Assembly: GCF_023336755.1 (NCBI RefSeq)
Contig: NZ_JALZWP010000001.1
Coordinates: 141,959-205,958 of the forward strand
Direction of reading: 5' to 3'
DNA: 64,000 nucleotides
Origin: Roseinatronobacter domitianus
Lineage (GTDB): Bacteria; Pseudomonadota; Alphaproteobacteria; Rhodobacterales; Rhodobacteraceae
In this document: positions 17,846-26,888 of the stretch, in pieces
How positions within the stretch are numbered: the first letter of the stretch is position 1
Layout of the letters: each line of letters begins with the position of its first letter
Notes under the pieces: model-generated
Seen by the model: the letters and a program-made list of their open reading frames with translations, nothing else
The model's database searches: none
Told to the model about the DNA's origin: nothing
Program-made: the position numbers and the translations under genes

Positions 17846-18493
17846 TTACATTGGCAAGGCGTTTGGCAATATGCCAAGCGCCGATGCGCCGTTGAGCACG
17901 AATTGAACCGAAAGCGCGGACAGCAGCAGGCCGAACAGGCGTGTCAGCACCATGGTTCCGGTGCGGCGCAAGATGCGTTCCAGCGGTGCGGCGGCCAGAA
18001 AGGCCAGCAGCACCAGCGCGATCACGGCCAGCATGACGCCAGAGATCAGCGCCACCCCTTCCCATGATCCGCCGGTGTCGTTGATGAGCAGCACCATGGT
18101 CGCCATTGCGCCCGGCCCTGCAATGAGCGGCATCGCCAGCGGAAAGACGGACGGGTCGTCGGCCAGATTGCCGGACCCCTCATCTGCGTGGTTCTGGCGG
18201 CGTTCCGAGCGGCGGTCGAATAGCATGTCGAGCGCGGTCAGAAACAGCAAAAGCCCCCCTGCGATCTGGAAGGCAGGCATGGAAATGCCAATGAAGCGCA
18301 GGAAATCCTCGCCCGCCAAAGCGAAGGCCAGCAGCAGTAGCGCCGCGATGAAACAGGCGCGCAGGCCAACCGCGCGACGCTGAGACGCGGACATGCCTTG
18401 GGTCAAGGCCAAGAACAGCGGCGCCGTGCCGATCGGGTCGATGACCACGAACAGCGTGACAAAGGCCGAGATAAGAAACGGGATTTCCAGCAT
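17846..18493 (-). CDS. MarC-family inner-membrane protein
   Basis: A 215-residue protein with about six hydrophobic segments and the MarC marks FVVIDPIGTAPLFLALT near the N-terminus and PLAMPLIAGPGAMATM in the middle. Despite the name, the family is not part of multidrug resistance in E. coli; a transport role is assumed only. It lies 13 bases after the dcd stop and probably forms a transcript with it. Confidence 0.88.
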   Translation of the reverse strand: MLEIPFLISAFVTLFVVIDPIGTAPLFLALTQGMSASQRRAVGLRACFIAALLLLAFALAGEDFLRFIGISMPAFQIAGGLLLFLTALDMLFDRRSERRQNHADEGSGNLADDPSVFPLAMPLIAGPGAMATMVLLINDTGGSWEGVALISGVMLAVIALVLLAFLAAAPLERILRRTGTMVLTRLFGLLLSALSVQFVLNGASALGILPNALPM

Positions 18494-18506
18494 CAGACTT
18501 CCCGCA

Positions 18507-19583
18507 TCACTGAGCTTTGAAATGCTTGGCCAGTTTCAAACCCTGGCCCTGGTAGTTCGACGCAAGGTCAGCGCCATACAGTCGTTCGGGTCGCTCTGCC
18601 ATGCGTTCATAGACCAGCCGCCCGACGATCTGCCCGTGTTCCAGCGCGAAGGGCGCTTCATGGCAGCGCACTTCCAGCACGCCGCGCGCGCCGGTGCCAC
18701 CGGCTGCGGCATGGCCAAAGCCAGGGTCGAAGAACCCTGCATAATGCACGCGAAATTCGCCCACCATGGCCAGATAGGGGGCCATTTCGGCGGCATAATC
18801 GGGCGGGATATGCACAGCCTCGCGGCTGACCAGAATGTAGAACGCCCCCGGATCAAGGATAATCTGGCCATTGTCGCTATGCAGTTCTTCCCAGAATTCG
18901 CGCGGGGCATACGCCCCGACACGGTCTAGGTCGATCACGCCGGTATGGGGCTTGGCGCGGTAGCCGACCAAGGTGCCTTGTGCGGGCTTCAGGTCCACCG
19001 AGAAGCCCAGACCGTCAGAGATCACCGGCTCTCCCGGCACCAGCGTGTCGCTGTCGTGCAGCGCGCGCAGCGCTGTGTCATCCAGAACCGCATGGCCGCG
19101 CCGAAACCGGATCTGGTTCAGCCGCTGGCCGGGGCGCACCAGCACGGAAAACGAGCGCGGGCAGATTTCGGCATAGAGCGGGCCGTGATACCCCTCTGGG
19201 ACGCGGTCGAATTCGGTGCCGTTATCTGCGATCACGCGTGTCAGAAGGTCCAACCGCCCGGTAGAGCTTTTGGCATTGGCCACAGCCTGCAATCCTTCGG
19301 GCAGGGCGAGGCTCTCCATCAATTCCACGACGTAGACGCAGCCTTTTTCCAGCACCGTGCCATCATCAAGCGCCATCTCGTGCATTTCGAAATCGGCCAA
19401 TCGGTCAGCCACCCGCCGACCTTTGCCCGCCAGAAATGACGCGCGCACCCGCCATGCACGATGCCCCAGCCGCAAGTCCAGACTGGCAGGCTGCACCTGT
19501 TCATCGGTAATCCGAGTTTCGGCAATGATTTCAGCGCGCGCGATCATCTCGCGTAGGGTTTGGGATGGCAAAACGCCTTGCAT
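18507..19583 (-). CDS. dcd: 2'-deoxycytidine 5'-triphosphate deaminase, double-length form
   Basis: A 358-residue protein, about twice the usual dCTP deaminase (about 190). Two DCD/dUTPase-like halves are visible, with PASLDLRLGHRAW and AKSSTGRLDLLTRVIADNG in the first and ARGVLEVRCHEAPFALEHGQ in the second. This long form is common in alphaproteobacteria. It makes dUTP from dCTP for thymidylate synthesis. The ATG at 19583 with an AGGGAAAG site is preferred over a TTG three codons upstream. Confidence 0.88.
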   Translation of the reverse strand: MQGVLPSQTLREMIARAEIIAETRITDEQVQPASLDLRLGHRAWRVRASFLAGKGRRVADRLADFEMHEMALDDGTVLEKGCVYVVELMESLALPEGLQAVANAKSSTGRLDLLTRVIADNGTEFDRVPEGYHGPLYAEICPRSFSVLVRPGQRLNQIRFRRGHAVLDDTALRALHDSDTLVPGEPVISDGLGFSVDLKPAQGTLVGYRAKPHTGVIDLDRVGAYAPREFWEELHSDNGQIILDPGAFYILVSREAVHIPPDYAAEMAPYLAMVGEFRVHYAGFFDPGFGHAAAGGTGARGVLEVRCHEAPFALEHGQIVGRLVYERMAERPERLYGADLASNYQGQGLKLAKHFKAQ

Positions 19584-19728
19584 AATGGTCAACTTTCCCT
19601 AACGCCGCTTCTGTTTTCCGTCTTAGCGAAGGGAATGGGTCTTGGAAAGAGCGAGCGCGACAGGGTTGCAGGACCATCGGTGGCGTCTTAGCTGACTCAC
19701 CATCGCAACCCGATGAAAGGAAACTTAT

Positions 19729-20010
19729 ATGGATCGCGACATATTTATCCAGCAAACCAAGGCCAAGATCGACGAGTGGAACGCAGAGATCGCAAAGCAA
19801 GAGGCCCAGATGCGCGGTGCCGAGGCGGACATGAAACAAAAATACAGGGATCAGCTAGACGAGATGAGAGAACAGCGCGACCAGTTCGAAGCCAAACTAA
19901 AGGAGGCGCGCGAGGCGAGCGAAAAAGCATGGTCTGATATGCAAGCCGGGTTCGAAGCGGCGTGGCTTGACATTTCGAACGCTTTTGACAAGGCCACGAA
20001 ACGCTACTGA
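19729..20010 (+). CDS. small coiled-coil protein, Sll1863-like stress protein
   Basis: A 93-residue charged protein made almost wholly of heptad-like helix (KIDEWNAEIAKQEAQMRGAE, EMREQRDQFEAKLKEAREA), ending in a helix with AWLDISNAFDKATKRY. The KIDEWNAEI start and the W..aW.d...A tail resemble the Sll1863 family of bacterial stress-response coiled-coil proteins; assignment is by pattern only. A good AAAGGA site precedes the ATG. The 145-base spacer to the divergent dcd contains GGGTTGC and GCAACCC arms that could be an operator. Confidence 0.65.
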   Translation: MDRDIFIQQTKAKIDEWNAEIAKQEAQMRGAEADMKQKYRDQLDEMREQRDQFEAKLKEAREASEKAWSDMQAGFEAAWLDISNAFDKATKRY

Positions 20011-20021
20011 AACGGGTGAAA

Positions 20022-20098
20022 TGGTCGGGCTAGCAGGACTTGAACCTGCGACCTTCCGTCCCCCAGACGGACGCGCTACCAGACTGCGCTATAGCCCG
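20022..20098 (-). tRNA. tRNA-Pro (GGG), 3' CCA encoded
   Basis: Read on the minus strand from 20098, a 77-base cloverleaf: acceptor CGGGCTA with TAGCCCG, D arm GCGC/GCGC, anticodon stem TCCGT/ACGGA around loop CTGGGGG, and T arm with GGTTCAAGTCC. The anticodon is GGG, decoding CCC and CCU. Discriminator A and CCA are encoded. It lies downstream of merR. Confidence 0.96.
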
Positions 20099-20164
20099 AC
20101 AAGCTATGCCCGGCCTTCTAACCGATTCAGCGCCGAGGGCAAGGGGCAATCCGCCCTGCACGTG

Positions 20165-20950
20165 TTATTCGGCGCGGTCAGTGATCGTCTGGACAAGCTG
20201 TTCAAGCCGCGCGAGCGCCGGGGCAAAACGGCTCGCGTCACGCGGGGGATTGATGCGCAGCGCGTGGGCGATCCGTGCAAAACGCGGCGGTTCCTGCGGG
20301 GCGCTTGCAGCATCTAGCAACGCGGCAAGAGCAGGGGGCTCGGTGGGTTTTGCAGGTTCAGGCACGGCTGTCATGGCTGGTGCTGTGTTATCTGGCGCTG
20401 CCGTTTCTGGGGCCACTTCTGGTTCGTGTTCAGGTTCAGCTTCGCCCGACTGCGGCGTGTCGTCTTGCAGTCTTGGCTGATGTTCCTCTGGCGGCAAGGC
20501 GGGCGTGGGCACCTCTTCGGGGTCTGTGCTGGGTAGGGGCGTTTCCTTCGGAGCATTCGCAGAGCTGTCAGCGGCAGGCATGTCAGAGTCGGCAACAGGT
20601 GCCATAGCAGGGGCAGAGGGGGCACTCTCCTCTTTGGCGGCGACGGCATCCAAGACATCCCCGTCCAGCACATCGTTCACGACCGGTGCAAGGCCTGTCA
20701 CATGTCGCGCACCCTTTTCTTGCAACAGCTTTTGCACGCCCCGAATCGTCATGCCCTGATCGTGCAGCAGCAGCTTTATGCCTGACAGCAGGTCTATATC
20801 TGCGGGGCGGTAATAGCGCCGCCCACCTGCGCGCTTTACGGGTTTGACATGGCTGAACTTGCTTTCCCAGAACCGCAGCACATGAGCCGGGGTGTCCAAG
20901 GCTTCCGCCGCTTCGCTTATGGTGCGGAACGCCTCTGGTGCCTTACGCAT
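20165..20950 (-). CDS. MerR-family transcriptional regulator with long acidic tail
   Basis: A 261-residue regulator. Residues 8-85 form the MerR winged helix-turn-helix ([37 protein letters not shown]). The following 130 residues are a Pro/Glu/Ala-rich disordered stretch, and the last 40 form a basic helical end. There is no cysteine metal-binding loop, so it is not a metal sensor of the classical type. This gene usually follows ihfA in Rhodobacteraceae; here it starts 16 bases after it. Its target is unknown; an effect on the plsX-fabH cluster is only a guess. Confidence 0.85.
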   Translation of the reverse strand: MRKAPEAFRTISEAAEALDTPAHVLRFWESKFSHVKPVKRAGGRRYYRPADIDLLSGIKLLLHDQGMTIRGVQKLLQEKGARHVTGLAPVVNDVLDGDVLDAVAAKEESAPSAPAMAPVADSDMPAADSSANAPKETPLPSTDPEEVPTPALPPEEHQPRLQDDTPQSGEAEPEHEPEVAPETAAPDNTAPAMTAVPEPAKPTEPPALAALLDAASAPQEPPRFARIAHALRINPPRDASRFAPALARLEQLVQTITDRAE

Positions 20951-20966
20951 GAACTTGCCTTACTGT

Positions 20967-21275
20967 TTACTGCGCGGAATTGCCTTGCGCGACACGGTCT
21001 TTCATCAGATGCGAAGGCCGGAAACTCAGCACCCTGCGCGGCGAGATCGGCACTTCTTCGCCGGTTTTCGGGTTGCGCCCCATGCGCGCATTCTTGTCGC
21101 GCGTCGAGAAGGTGCCAAAAGACGAGATCTTGACCTGCTCGCCCGTCACCAGCGCATCAGAGATGTGCTGCAAAACGGTATCCACCAGCCCGGCGGATTC
21201 GTTGCGCGATAAGCCTACCTCGCGGAACACCGCTTCGGTTAGGTCCATGCGTGTGAGTGTTCTATCTGACATCAT
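20967..21275 (-). CDS. ihfA: integration host factor alpha subunit
   Basis: A 102-residue HU/IHF-type DNA-bending protein. [27 protein letters not shown], split here around the conserved F-G-x-F and the GRNPKTG beta-arm, identifies the alpha subunit. It forms a heterodimer with IhfB and sharply bends DNA in transcription, recombination and replication. Two tandem ATGs (21275 and 21272) are possible starts. Its location after fabH is conserved in alphaproteobacteria. Confidence 0.95.
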   Translation of the reverse strand: MMSDRTLTRMDLTEAVFREVGLSRNESAGLVDTVLQHISDALVTGEQVKISSFGTFSTRDKNARMGRNPKTGEEVPISPRRVLSFRPSHLMKDRVAQGNSAQ

Positions 21276-21355
21276 GCCCCCCGGCCTTTGACGCTATCCT
21301 GCGCGAAAGCAATTTCCGAGTCAATATCAGGGGGTTGGACAGTCGGCTTAAAGTG

Positions 21356-22333
21356 CTACCAACGCAAGACAATTGCGCCCCAGCTTAGACCGCCGCCAAT
21401 CGCTTCGATAACGATTGCATCGCCAGCCTTAAATTGCCCGCGCGCATCGGCGACCGACAGCGCCAGCGGGATAGAGGCGGCAGAGGTGTTGCCGTGGTCT
21501 TGCACAGTGACAACGACCTTTTCCATCGGCACGCCCAGCTTTTGCGCGGTGCCACGGATAATGCGCAGGTTGGCCTGATGCGGCACAACCCAGTCAACAT
21601 CGTCCGACGCCAGCCCAGAGCGTTCCAGCGCGGTGCTGGCCGTCTGGGCCAGTTTCTCTACGGCGTGGCGGAACACTTCGCGCCCCTGCATCCGCAGCAC
21701 GCCGGCAGTGCCAGAGCGCGACACGCCGCCATCGACATATAGCAAATCGCGGTATCGCCCGTCAGAGTTCAGATCCACGCCAAGAATGCCGCGATCATCT
21801 GATGTGCCTTCGCTTTCAACGGCTTCCAGAATCACCGCGCCTGCGCCGTCACCGAACAGAACACAGGTGCCCCGGTCGCTCCAGTCCATGATCCGCGAAA
21901 AGGTTTCGGCGCCAATGACCAGCACGCGCTTGGCTTGCCCGCCAAGGATAAGCCCGTTCGCATTGGCCAGCGCAAACACAAAGCCCGCGCAGACCGCCTG
22001 AATGTCGAAGGCGAATCCCTGCTGGATACCAAGCGCGGCTTGAACCTGCGTGGCCACGGCGGGGAAGGTGTAATCCGGCGTCGAGGTGGCGACAATGACG
22101 GCATCGATCTGGTCGGGTGCAACACCAGAGGCATCGAGCGCCCGGCGTGCGGCATGGATGGCAAGGTCTGACGTATACTCGCCCTCTGCCGCGAAATGGC
22201 GCCGCTCAATCCCGGAGCGCGATACAATCCATTCATTCGAGGTGTCGAGTGTGTTGGCGAATTCCGAATTCGGCACCACCCGCTCTGGCAGGTAATGACC
22301 GCAACCGCGAATGACCGCCCGGATCGTGCTCAT
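21356..22333 (-). CDS. fabH: beta-ketoacyl-ACP synthase III
   Basis: A 325-residue condensing enzyme that starts fatty-acid synthesis by joining acetyl-CoA to malonyl-ACP. The catalytic triad is visible: Cys115 in DIQAVCAGF, His in VVPHQANLRI and Asn in DHGNTSAAS. The C-terminal GGGLSWGA loop is also conserved. Its ATG overlaps the plsX stop by 4 bases, so translation is coupled. Confidence 0.97.
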   Translation of the reverse strand: MSTIRAVIRGCGHYLPERVVPNSEFANTLDTSNEWIVSRSGIERRHFAAEGEYTSDLAIHAARRALDASGVAPDQIDAVIVATSTPDYTFPAVATQVQAALGIQQGFAFDIQAVCAGFVFALANANGLILGGQAKRVLVIGAETFSRIMDWSDRGTCVLFGDGAGAVILEAVESEGTSDDRGILGVDLNSDGRYRDLLYVDGGVSRSGTAGVLRMQGREVFRHAVEKLAQTASTALERSGLASDDVDWVVPHQANLRIIRGTAQKLGVPMEKVVVTVQDHGNTSAASIPLALSVADARGQFKAGDAIVIEAIGGGLSWGAIVLRW

Positions 22334-23442
22334 TCTGTATCCCCTGCGTTTGCGGCTGCCGCCTCTTGCCGTCCTGCCACCGAATCCATCACAGCGCTGA
22401 GACGGTCGGACATGCGGTCCTGAAAGCCCGAGCGTGCCAGCGTAAAGGCCAGCTTGATCGCGGAAGAAACACCCGTCGCATCAGCCGAGCCGTGGGATTT
22501 GACCACCGTTCCGTTCAGCCCCAAGAACACGCCCCCATTGACGCGGCTGGGGTCGGTGCGCTTCTTGGCGCGACGCATAGGGCCCAAGGCCAGCAGGCCC
22601 GCGATTTTGGCCCAAGGGGTCGCGGTCAACTCTCGGCGTAGCAATTCAGAGATGAGCCGGGCCGTCCCCTCGCCGGTTTTAAGCGCGACATTGCCGGTAA
22701 ACCCATCCGTCACGATCACGTCCACGCGTTCCGATGGAATATCGCCACCTTCCACGAAGCCGACGAATTCGAATTGTCCGATCTCGGCGGCCTGTGCGAT
22801 CAGCAAGGCGGCTTCTTTAATCTCTGCCCGGCCTTTATGTTCTTCCGTGCCCACGTTCAGCAGGCCAACGCGTGGGCGGGCCACATCGAAAGCGTTGCGG
22901 TAATAGGCTGCCCCCATCATCGCGTATTGCAGAAGTGATTCTTCATCGGCGCGCACATCGGCCCCGACATCCAGCATGGTGTTGAAGCCGGTTTTGCCGC
23001 GCGACGGCCACAGGCAGGCAATCGCAGGGCGGTGCACGCCCGGCAACTTGCGAAGCTGCAACATCGACACCGCCATCAGCGCACCAGTATTGCCGCAAGA
23101 GACAGTCGCCTGAGCAGCACCTTCGCGCTGTGCGCCCAAGGCATTCCACATCGAGGTCTGACGCCCGTGGCGCATAACCTGCGCGGGCTTGTCATCCATC
23201 TTCACTGTGTCGGGACTGTGGCGCAGCGTGAGCCGTCCGCCCAAAGCTGGCTTTCGGTCAAGCAATGGCGCCAAAACCGCTTCGTCGCCATGCAACAGGA
23301 TTTTCAGCTCTGGGTTTTTTGCAAGCGAAAGCTCACATCCGTCTACCACGGCCTGAGGGCCTTGGTCGCCGCCCATGGCGTCCACCGACACTGTGATTGT
23401 GTCGGTGCCGCCTGTGGCGCTGGAATTATGCGCGTCTGACAT
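22330..23442 (-). CDS. plsX: phosphate acyltransferase PlsX
   Basis: A 370-residue enzyme that converts acyl-ACP to acyl-phosphate for PlsY, feeding phosphatidic acid synthesis at the membrane. Family marks are VSVDAMGGDQGP near the N-terminus, SCGNTGALMA and VTDGFTGNVALKTGEG. The start at 23442 begins MSDAHNSS; the longer frame to 23535 runs into the rpmF spacer. Part of rpmF-plsX-fabH-ihfA, which links ribosome and membrane-lipid synthesis. Confidence 0.96.
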   Translation of the reverse strand: MSDAHNSSATGGTDTITVSVDAMGGDQGPQAVVDGCELSLAKNPELKILLHGDEAVLAPLLDRKPALGGRLTLRHSPDTVKMDDKPAQVMRHGRQTSMWNALGAQREGAAQATVSCGNTGALMAVSMLQLRKLPGVHRPAIACLWPSRGKTGFNTMLDVGADVRADEESLLQYAMMGAAYYRNAFDVARPRVGLLNVGTEEHKGRAEIKEAALLIAQAAEIGQFEFVGFVEGGDIPSERVDVIVTDGFTGNVALKTGEGTARLISELLRRELTATPWAKIAGLLALGPMRRAKKRTDPSRVNGGVFLGLNGTVVKSHGSADATGVSSAIKLAFTLARSGFQDRMSDRLSAVMDSVAGRQEAAAANAGDTE

Positions 23443-23473
23443 CAACGACCCTGACGCGGGACACGGAGCACAA

Positions 23474-23680
23474 TCAGGCCGCGTCGTCTTCCAGATCAAT
23501 CTCGGTCGCTTGGGCGACCACTTCGCGGTCGGCATAGTGACCGCAGGACGGGCAAACGTGATGCGGGCGCTTCAGCTCGCCGCAATTGCTGCACTCGTTT
23601 GGGTTGGAAGCGACCAGCGCATCATGCGAACGGCGCATGTTACGACGGGAGCGGGTCACGCGATTCTGTTGAACGGCCAT
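23474..23680 (-). CDS. rpmF: 50S ribosomal protein L32
   Basis: A 68-residue L32 of the zinc-binding type: [20 protein letters not shown] at the N-terminus, then two CxxC pairs ([20 protein letters not shown]) that hold zinc. The acidic C-terminal tail is usual in alphaproteobacteria. It lies upstream of plsX and downstream of the DUF177 gene, the standard arrangement. Confidence 0.97.
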   Translation of the reverse strand: MAVQQNRVTRSRRNMRRSHDALVASNPNECSNCGELKRPHHVCPSCGHYADREVVAQATEIDLEDDAA

Positions 23681-23866
23681 GTCAAACCTCGGATGTCAGT
23701 GGCGCAGTGGCGGCCCAGATATGGTAGGACCGGTGCAGCGCGGGTGTCGGTGATTGCGAATTTGGGGCCAGATACACGGAATATGCCGCGCTTCCAAGCC
23801 CTGTTCGCACGAAGGGCGCAAAATACAGGCGTTTTTTTGATGCACAAGGCGTGGAACGCGCGGTGT

Positions 23867-24433
23867 TCAGCCCCGATCTAGTTTGTCACGCAGCGCGGCC
23901 AGCCCGGCAAAGGGCTTGACGGCATCGTCATCAAGCGGTGTCTCGCCGTCCGGGGCGGCGCGGATCACGCCCTCGGGGTTCAGCGCCACGCCAGCGGCAC
24001 GGGGAAACTCTGGTAGCGCCAGCGCCAAAGCCTCTATTACGATGGCCGACAGGTCAATCTGGTTGCCAAGCGGTTCAAGCCGCTCATCGAGTGTCATCTC
24101 GACCTCTTCGGCGTCTGGTTCGGACCAATCCGCGATGAACTGGCGCACGATCCGCTCATCGATTCGGCTGGTCACAGGGGCGAGCGTCACGGCGCAGGGC
24201 TGCACCACGCTTGCGCCCAGCTTGCCGGACACTTCCCAGTCGCGGTCGCCCAAAGGGGCAAGCCACCCGTGAAAGCGAAACTTTCGTATTCCGCTCAGGC
24301 CCAGATATTGCGCGACCTCTGCGCAGGCGGCGGCGTCGGGTTCGATAAGGATCTCTCGTGACTTGCGCCCGTTCAGGCTGCCCACCGCGACAGGTGGGGC
24401 CAGGCGGGGCATCTTGGGTAGGTCGGCGGTCAT
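23867..24433 (-). CDS. YceD/DUF177-family protein
   Basis: A 188-residue member of the DUF177 (YceD) family, which sits beside rpmF across bacteria and, from studies of homologues, affects 23S rRNA maturation. Visible marks are the central Cys in QPCAVTLAPVTSRIDE and the acidic DAEEVEMTLDERLEPLGNQIDLSAIVIEALALALP block. The start at 24433 is preceded by AAGGGG. It diverges from bamE across a 164-base spacer that should hold both promoters. Confidence 0.85.
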   Translation of the reverse strand: MTADLPKMPRLAPPVAVGSLNGRKSREILIEPDAAACAEVAQYLGLSGIRKFRFHGWLAPLGDRDWEVSGKLGASVVQPCAVTLAPVTSRIDERIVRQFIADWSEPDAEEVEMTLDERLEPLGNQIDLSAIVIEALALALPEFPRAAGVALNPEGVIRAAPDGETPLDDDAVKPFAGLAALRDKLDRG

Positions 24434-24597
24434 GGTCTTTGCCCCTTCATTTAGGTTCCGATACCGCACTGCGGTGCCGCAAAGATATAGGCGCATGGTT
24501 TCCATTCTTGAAGTGCCGGGCGTCCTTATGTATCCCTTTGGCGACAGATGCGCCCGGTTTTCGGGGGCGCTGCATGTGAAGAGGGGCGGGTTGGCCA

Positions 24598-25044
24598 ATG
24601 AAACAGGGTGTTTTTGCGCTTTTCGCTGTTGTGGCGCTGGCCCTGAGCGCCTGCACGCCGGTGCAGCGCTACCACGGTTACGCCCCCGACGACCTGCAAT
24701 TGGCCGAGATCGAGGTTGGACAGGATACCCGCGAAACCGTGGTCGATAAGGTTGGGCGCCCCGGTGTGTCTGGCGTTATGGAAGGCGGCGCATGGTATTA
24801 TGTGCAAAGCGACTGGATCGAAGAAGGCTGGCGCGCCCCCATCGAACAACGCCGTGAGGTTGTCGCCATCAGCTTCGACAGCCGTGACCGCGTCAGCAAT
24901 ATTGAACGGTTCGGGCTGGAAGACGGGCAGGTCGTTGCCTTGTCTCGCCGTGTGACAGAAACCGGGCCGCGTGGGCAGTCGGTCTTGCGGCAGTTGCTTG
25001 GCAGTCTTGGGCAGTTCAACCCGGCGCAAATGCTGGCGAACTGA
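24598..25044 (+). CDS. bamE: outer-membrane assembly lipoprotein BamE (SmpA/OmlA)
   Basis: A 148-residue lipoprotein with a lipobox LSAC at residues 16-19 after a short signal peptide. The SmpA/OmlA fold is shown by the conserved VGQDTRETVVDKVGRPGV and the WYYVQS strand. BamE is a periplasm-facing subunit of the BAM complex that inserts beta-barrel proteins. This gene's position divergent from yceD-rpmF is usual in the Rhodobacterales. Confidence 0.9.
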   Translation: MKQGVFALFAVVALALSACTPVQRYHGYAPDDLQLAEIEVGQDTRETVVDKVGRPGVSGVMEGGAWYYVQSDWIEEGWRAPIEQRREVVAISFDSRDRVSNIERFGLEDGQVVALSRRVTETGPRGQSVLRQLLGSLGQFNPAQMLAN

Positions 25045-25160
25045 CGCGGGCAAAGGGCAAGGGCGGATCGTGTCAATGAACGCACCGCACCGCATCAGCC
25101 AGCCGACCCGACAGAGAGAGTGTTGCAACGCTATGTGGTCTGCCACAAAGGCCGGTTGCG

Positions 25161-25913
25161 ATGGCTGACGCACCGCGTTTTCCCGATCGTGGTTTTGGCC
25201 GGCTTACCCTGCGTTTTGCACGGGATGCCACCGATATGGCGCAGGTCGCGCAATTGCGGCGGGTGCGGTTCCGAGACAATCATGGCGCCGATATGGACCG
25301 GTTCGATCCGCTCTGTCAGCATATGCTGGTGGTCGAGGGCGACACCCCTGCCGCACTGGCTTGCGCGCGGGTGCGCTTGCTGGATGGACCAGAGCTGGAT
25401 GCAGGCTATAGCGCACAATTCTATGATCTGTCGCCGCTGGCGTCTGCCGGGCTGCGCGGGCTGGAACTGGGGCGTGTTTGCATTGCCAGCGACCGGCGGC
25501 AAGACCCGGACATCTTGCGCGCGCTGCTGGCCGGTATCGCGCTTCACGCAGAGGCCGAGAAGGCCGATCTTCTGCTGGGCTGTGCCTCTTTCAAGGGGGA
25601 CGATCCCGCGCGCCACGCCGCAGCTTTGGGCTGGTTGAAGATGCGCCATATTGGCCCTTCGGCCCTGTGTCCGAAAAAACGCGACGCGCTTGCCTTCGAC
25701 CTGCCAGAAGCCGGGAGTCTGGCAGATCAGAAGATGGCCATGCAATCCATTCCGGCCTTGCTGCGGCTGTATCTGGGGCTTGGGGGCTGGGTGTCTGACC
25801 ACGCCGTGCGTGACCCGAACCTGAACACGCTGCATGTGTTCACCGCAGTCGAGATTGCGCGCATTCCACCCGCGCGCAAGCGGCTGCTGATGGGAATGAC
25901 GCAGCCCCGCTGA
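25161..25913 (+). CDS. GNAT acyltransferase, OlsB-like
   Basis: A 250-residue acyltransferase of the GNAT/Acetyltransf_5 class. Features are an N-terminal strand (FGRLTLRFARDATDMAQVAQLRRVRFRD), LELGRVCIASDRRQDPDILRALLAGI in the core and DLLLGCASFKGDDPARH, close to OlsB, which transfers a 3-hydroxyacyl group from ACP to ornithine in ornithine-lipid synthesis. No olsA partner is adjacent, so the product of the path is not certain. No clear ribosome site is seen at this ATG. Confidence 0.75.
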   Translation: MADAPRFPDRGFGRLTLRFARDATDMAQVAQLRRVRFRDNHGADMDRFDPLCQHMLVVEGDTPAALACARVRLLDGPELDAGYSAQFYDLSPLASAGLRGLELGRVCIASDRRQDPDILRALLAGIALHAEAEKADLLLGCASFKGDDPARHAAALGWLKMRHIGPSALCPKKRDALAFDLPEAGSLADQKMAMQSIPALLRLYLGLGGWVSDHAVRDPNLNTLHVFTAVEIARIPPARKRLLMGMTQPR

Positions 25914-26001
25914 CCGCCTGCGCGAATGTCACCCGCAGCGATTGTTTTTTGGGCGCTCGCGGTTATATGCTGGTGCAGAATTTTTGAAGGGAGGGCGGAT
26001 C

Positions 26002-26814
26002 ATGGTCCAATCGCCGAAACCTAGCCTGCGCGCGCTTGACCCGGTTTGGGAGCGTATTCGTCGGGAAGCAGAGACGGCGCTGGCCGCAGAACCGCTGCTG
26101 GGCGGCATGTTCCACGCCTCTGTGTTGCACCACAAGACGTTGGAACAGGCGCTGGCCTTTCGGCTGAGCCAGAAGCTGAGCACGGCGGAACTGTCCGAGC
26201 AGATCCTGCGCGAGATCATGGATGCTGCCCATGCCGACGACCCGTTCTTGGGCGAAGCCGCACGCGCCGATATCGTCGCCACCTTCGAGCGTGATCCGGC
26301 CTGCAATCGGTTCTTGAAACCCTTGTTGTATTTCAAAGGCTTCCAAGCCGTTCAGGCGTATCGCATCTCGCATTGGTTGTGCCAAAAAGGGCGCACGGAC
26401 TTCGCCAGCCTTATTCAAATGCGGGTGTCGGAATGCTTTGGTGTCGATATCCACCCCGGTGCCCGGATCGGCAAGGGGATCATGATCGACCACGCGCATT
26501 CCATCGTTATCGGCGAAACCGCCGTGGTGGGCGACAATGTCTCGATGCTGCATTCGGTCACGCTGGGCGGCACCGGCAAGGAAGATGGCGACCGTCACCC
26601 CAAGATCGGCAATGGCGTGCTGATCGGGGCGGGCGCGAAGGTGCTGGGCAATATCCGCGTGGGCGATTGCGCCCGCATTGCCGCCGGGTCGGTGGTGCTG
26701 GAAGACGTGCCGCCGCGCAAGACGGTTGCGGGTGTGCCTGCGCGCATCGTGGGAGAGGCGGGCTGCGCGCAGCCATCCCTGACCATGGACCAGTTGTTCC
26801 GGGGCGAGATTTGA
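26002..26814 (+). CDS. cysE: serine O-acetyltransferase
   Basis: A 270-residue enzyme that acetylates serine to start cysteine synthesis. It has an N-terminal helical domain (1-140), then a left-handed beta-helix of hexapeptide repeats (GVDIHPGARIGKGIMIDHAH, VLIGAGAKVLGNIRVGD). The catalytic His is in DHAHSIVIGETA. The usual feedback-inhibition C-terminus is present, ending with MDQLFRGEI. GAAGGGAGGG precedes the ATG at 26002. A symmetric terminator follows. Confidence 0.95.
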   Translation: MVQSPKPSLRALDPVWERIRREAETALAAEPLLGGMFHASVLHHKTLEQALAFRLSQKLSTAELSEQILREIMDAAHADDPFLGEAARADIVATFERDPACNRFLKPLLYFKGFQAVQAYRISHWLCQKGRTDFASLIQMRVSECFGVDIHPGARIGKGIMIDHAHSIVIGETAVVGDNVSMLHSVTLGGTGKEDGDRHPKIGNGVLIGAGAKVLGNIRVGDCARIAAGSVVLEDVPPRKTVAGVPARIVGEAGCAQPSLTMDQLFRGEI

Positions 26815-26840
26815 CACTCGCTTGGCCTGCGATCACATAA

Positions 26841-26868
26841 AAAAGGGCGCCCGAAACGGCGCCCTTTT
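26841..26868. terminator. bidirectional terminator between cysE and pdhC
   Basis: AAAAGGGCGCC (26841-26851) pairs perfectly with GGCGCCCTTTT (26858-26868) around a 6-base loop. The A-tract on one side and T-tract on the other make it function in both directions. It sits between the convergent stops of cysE and pdhC. Confidence 0.9.
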
Positions 26869-26888
26869 CGTGTTTTATACCACCTGGA

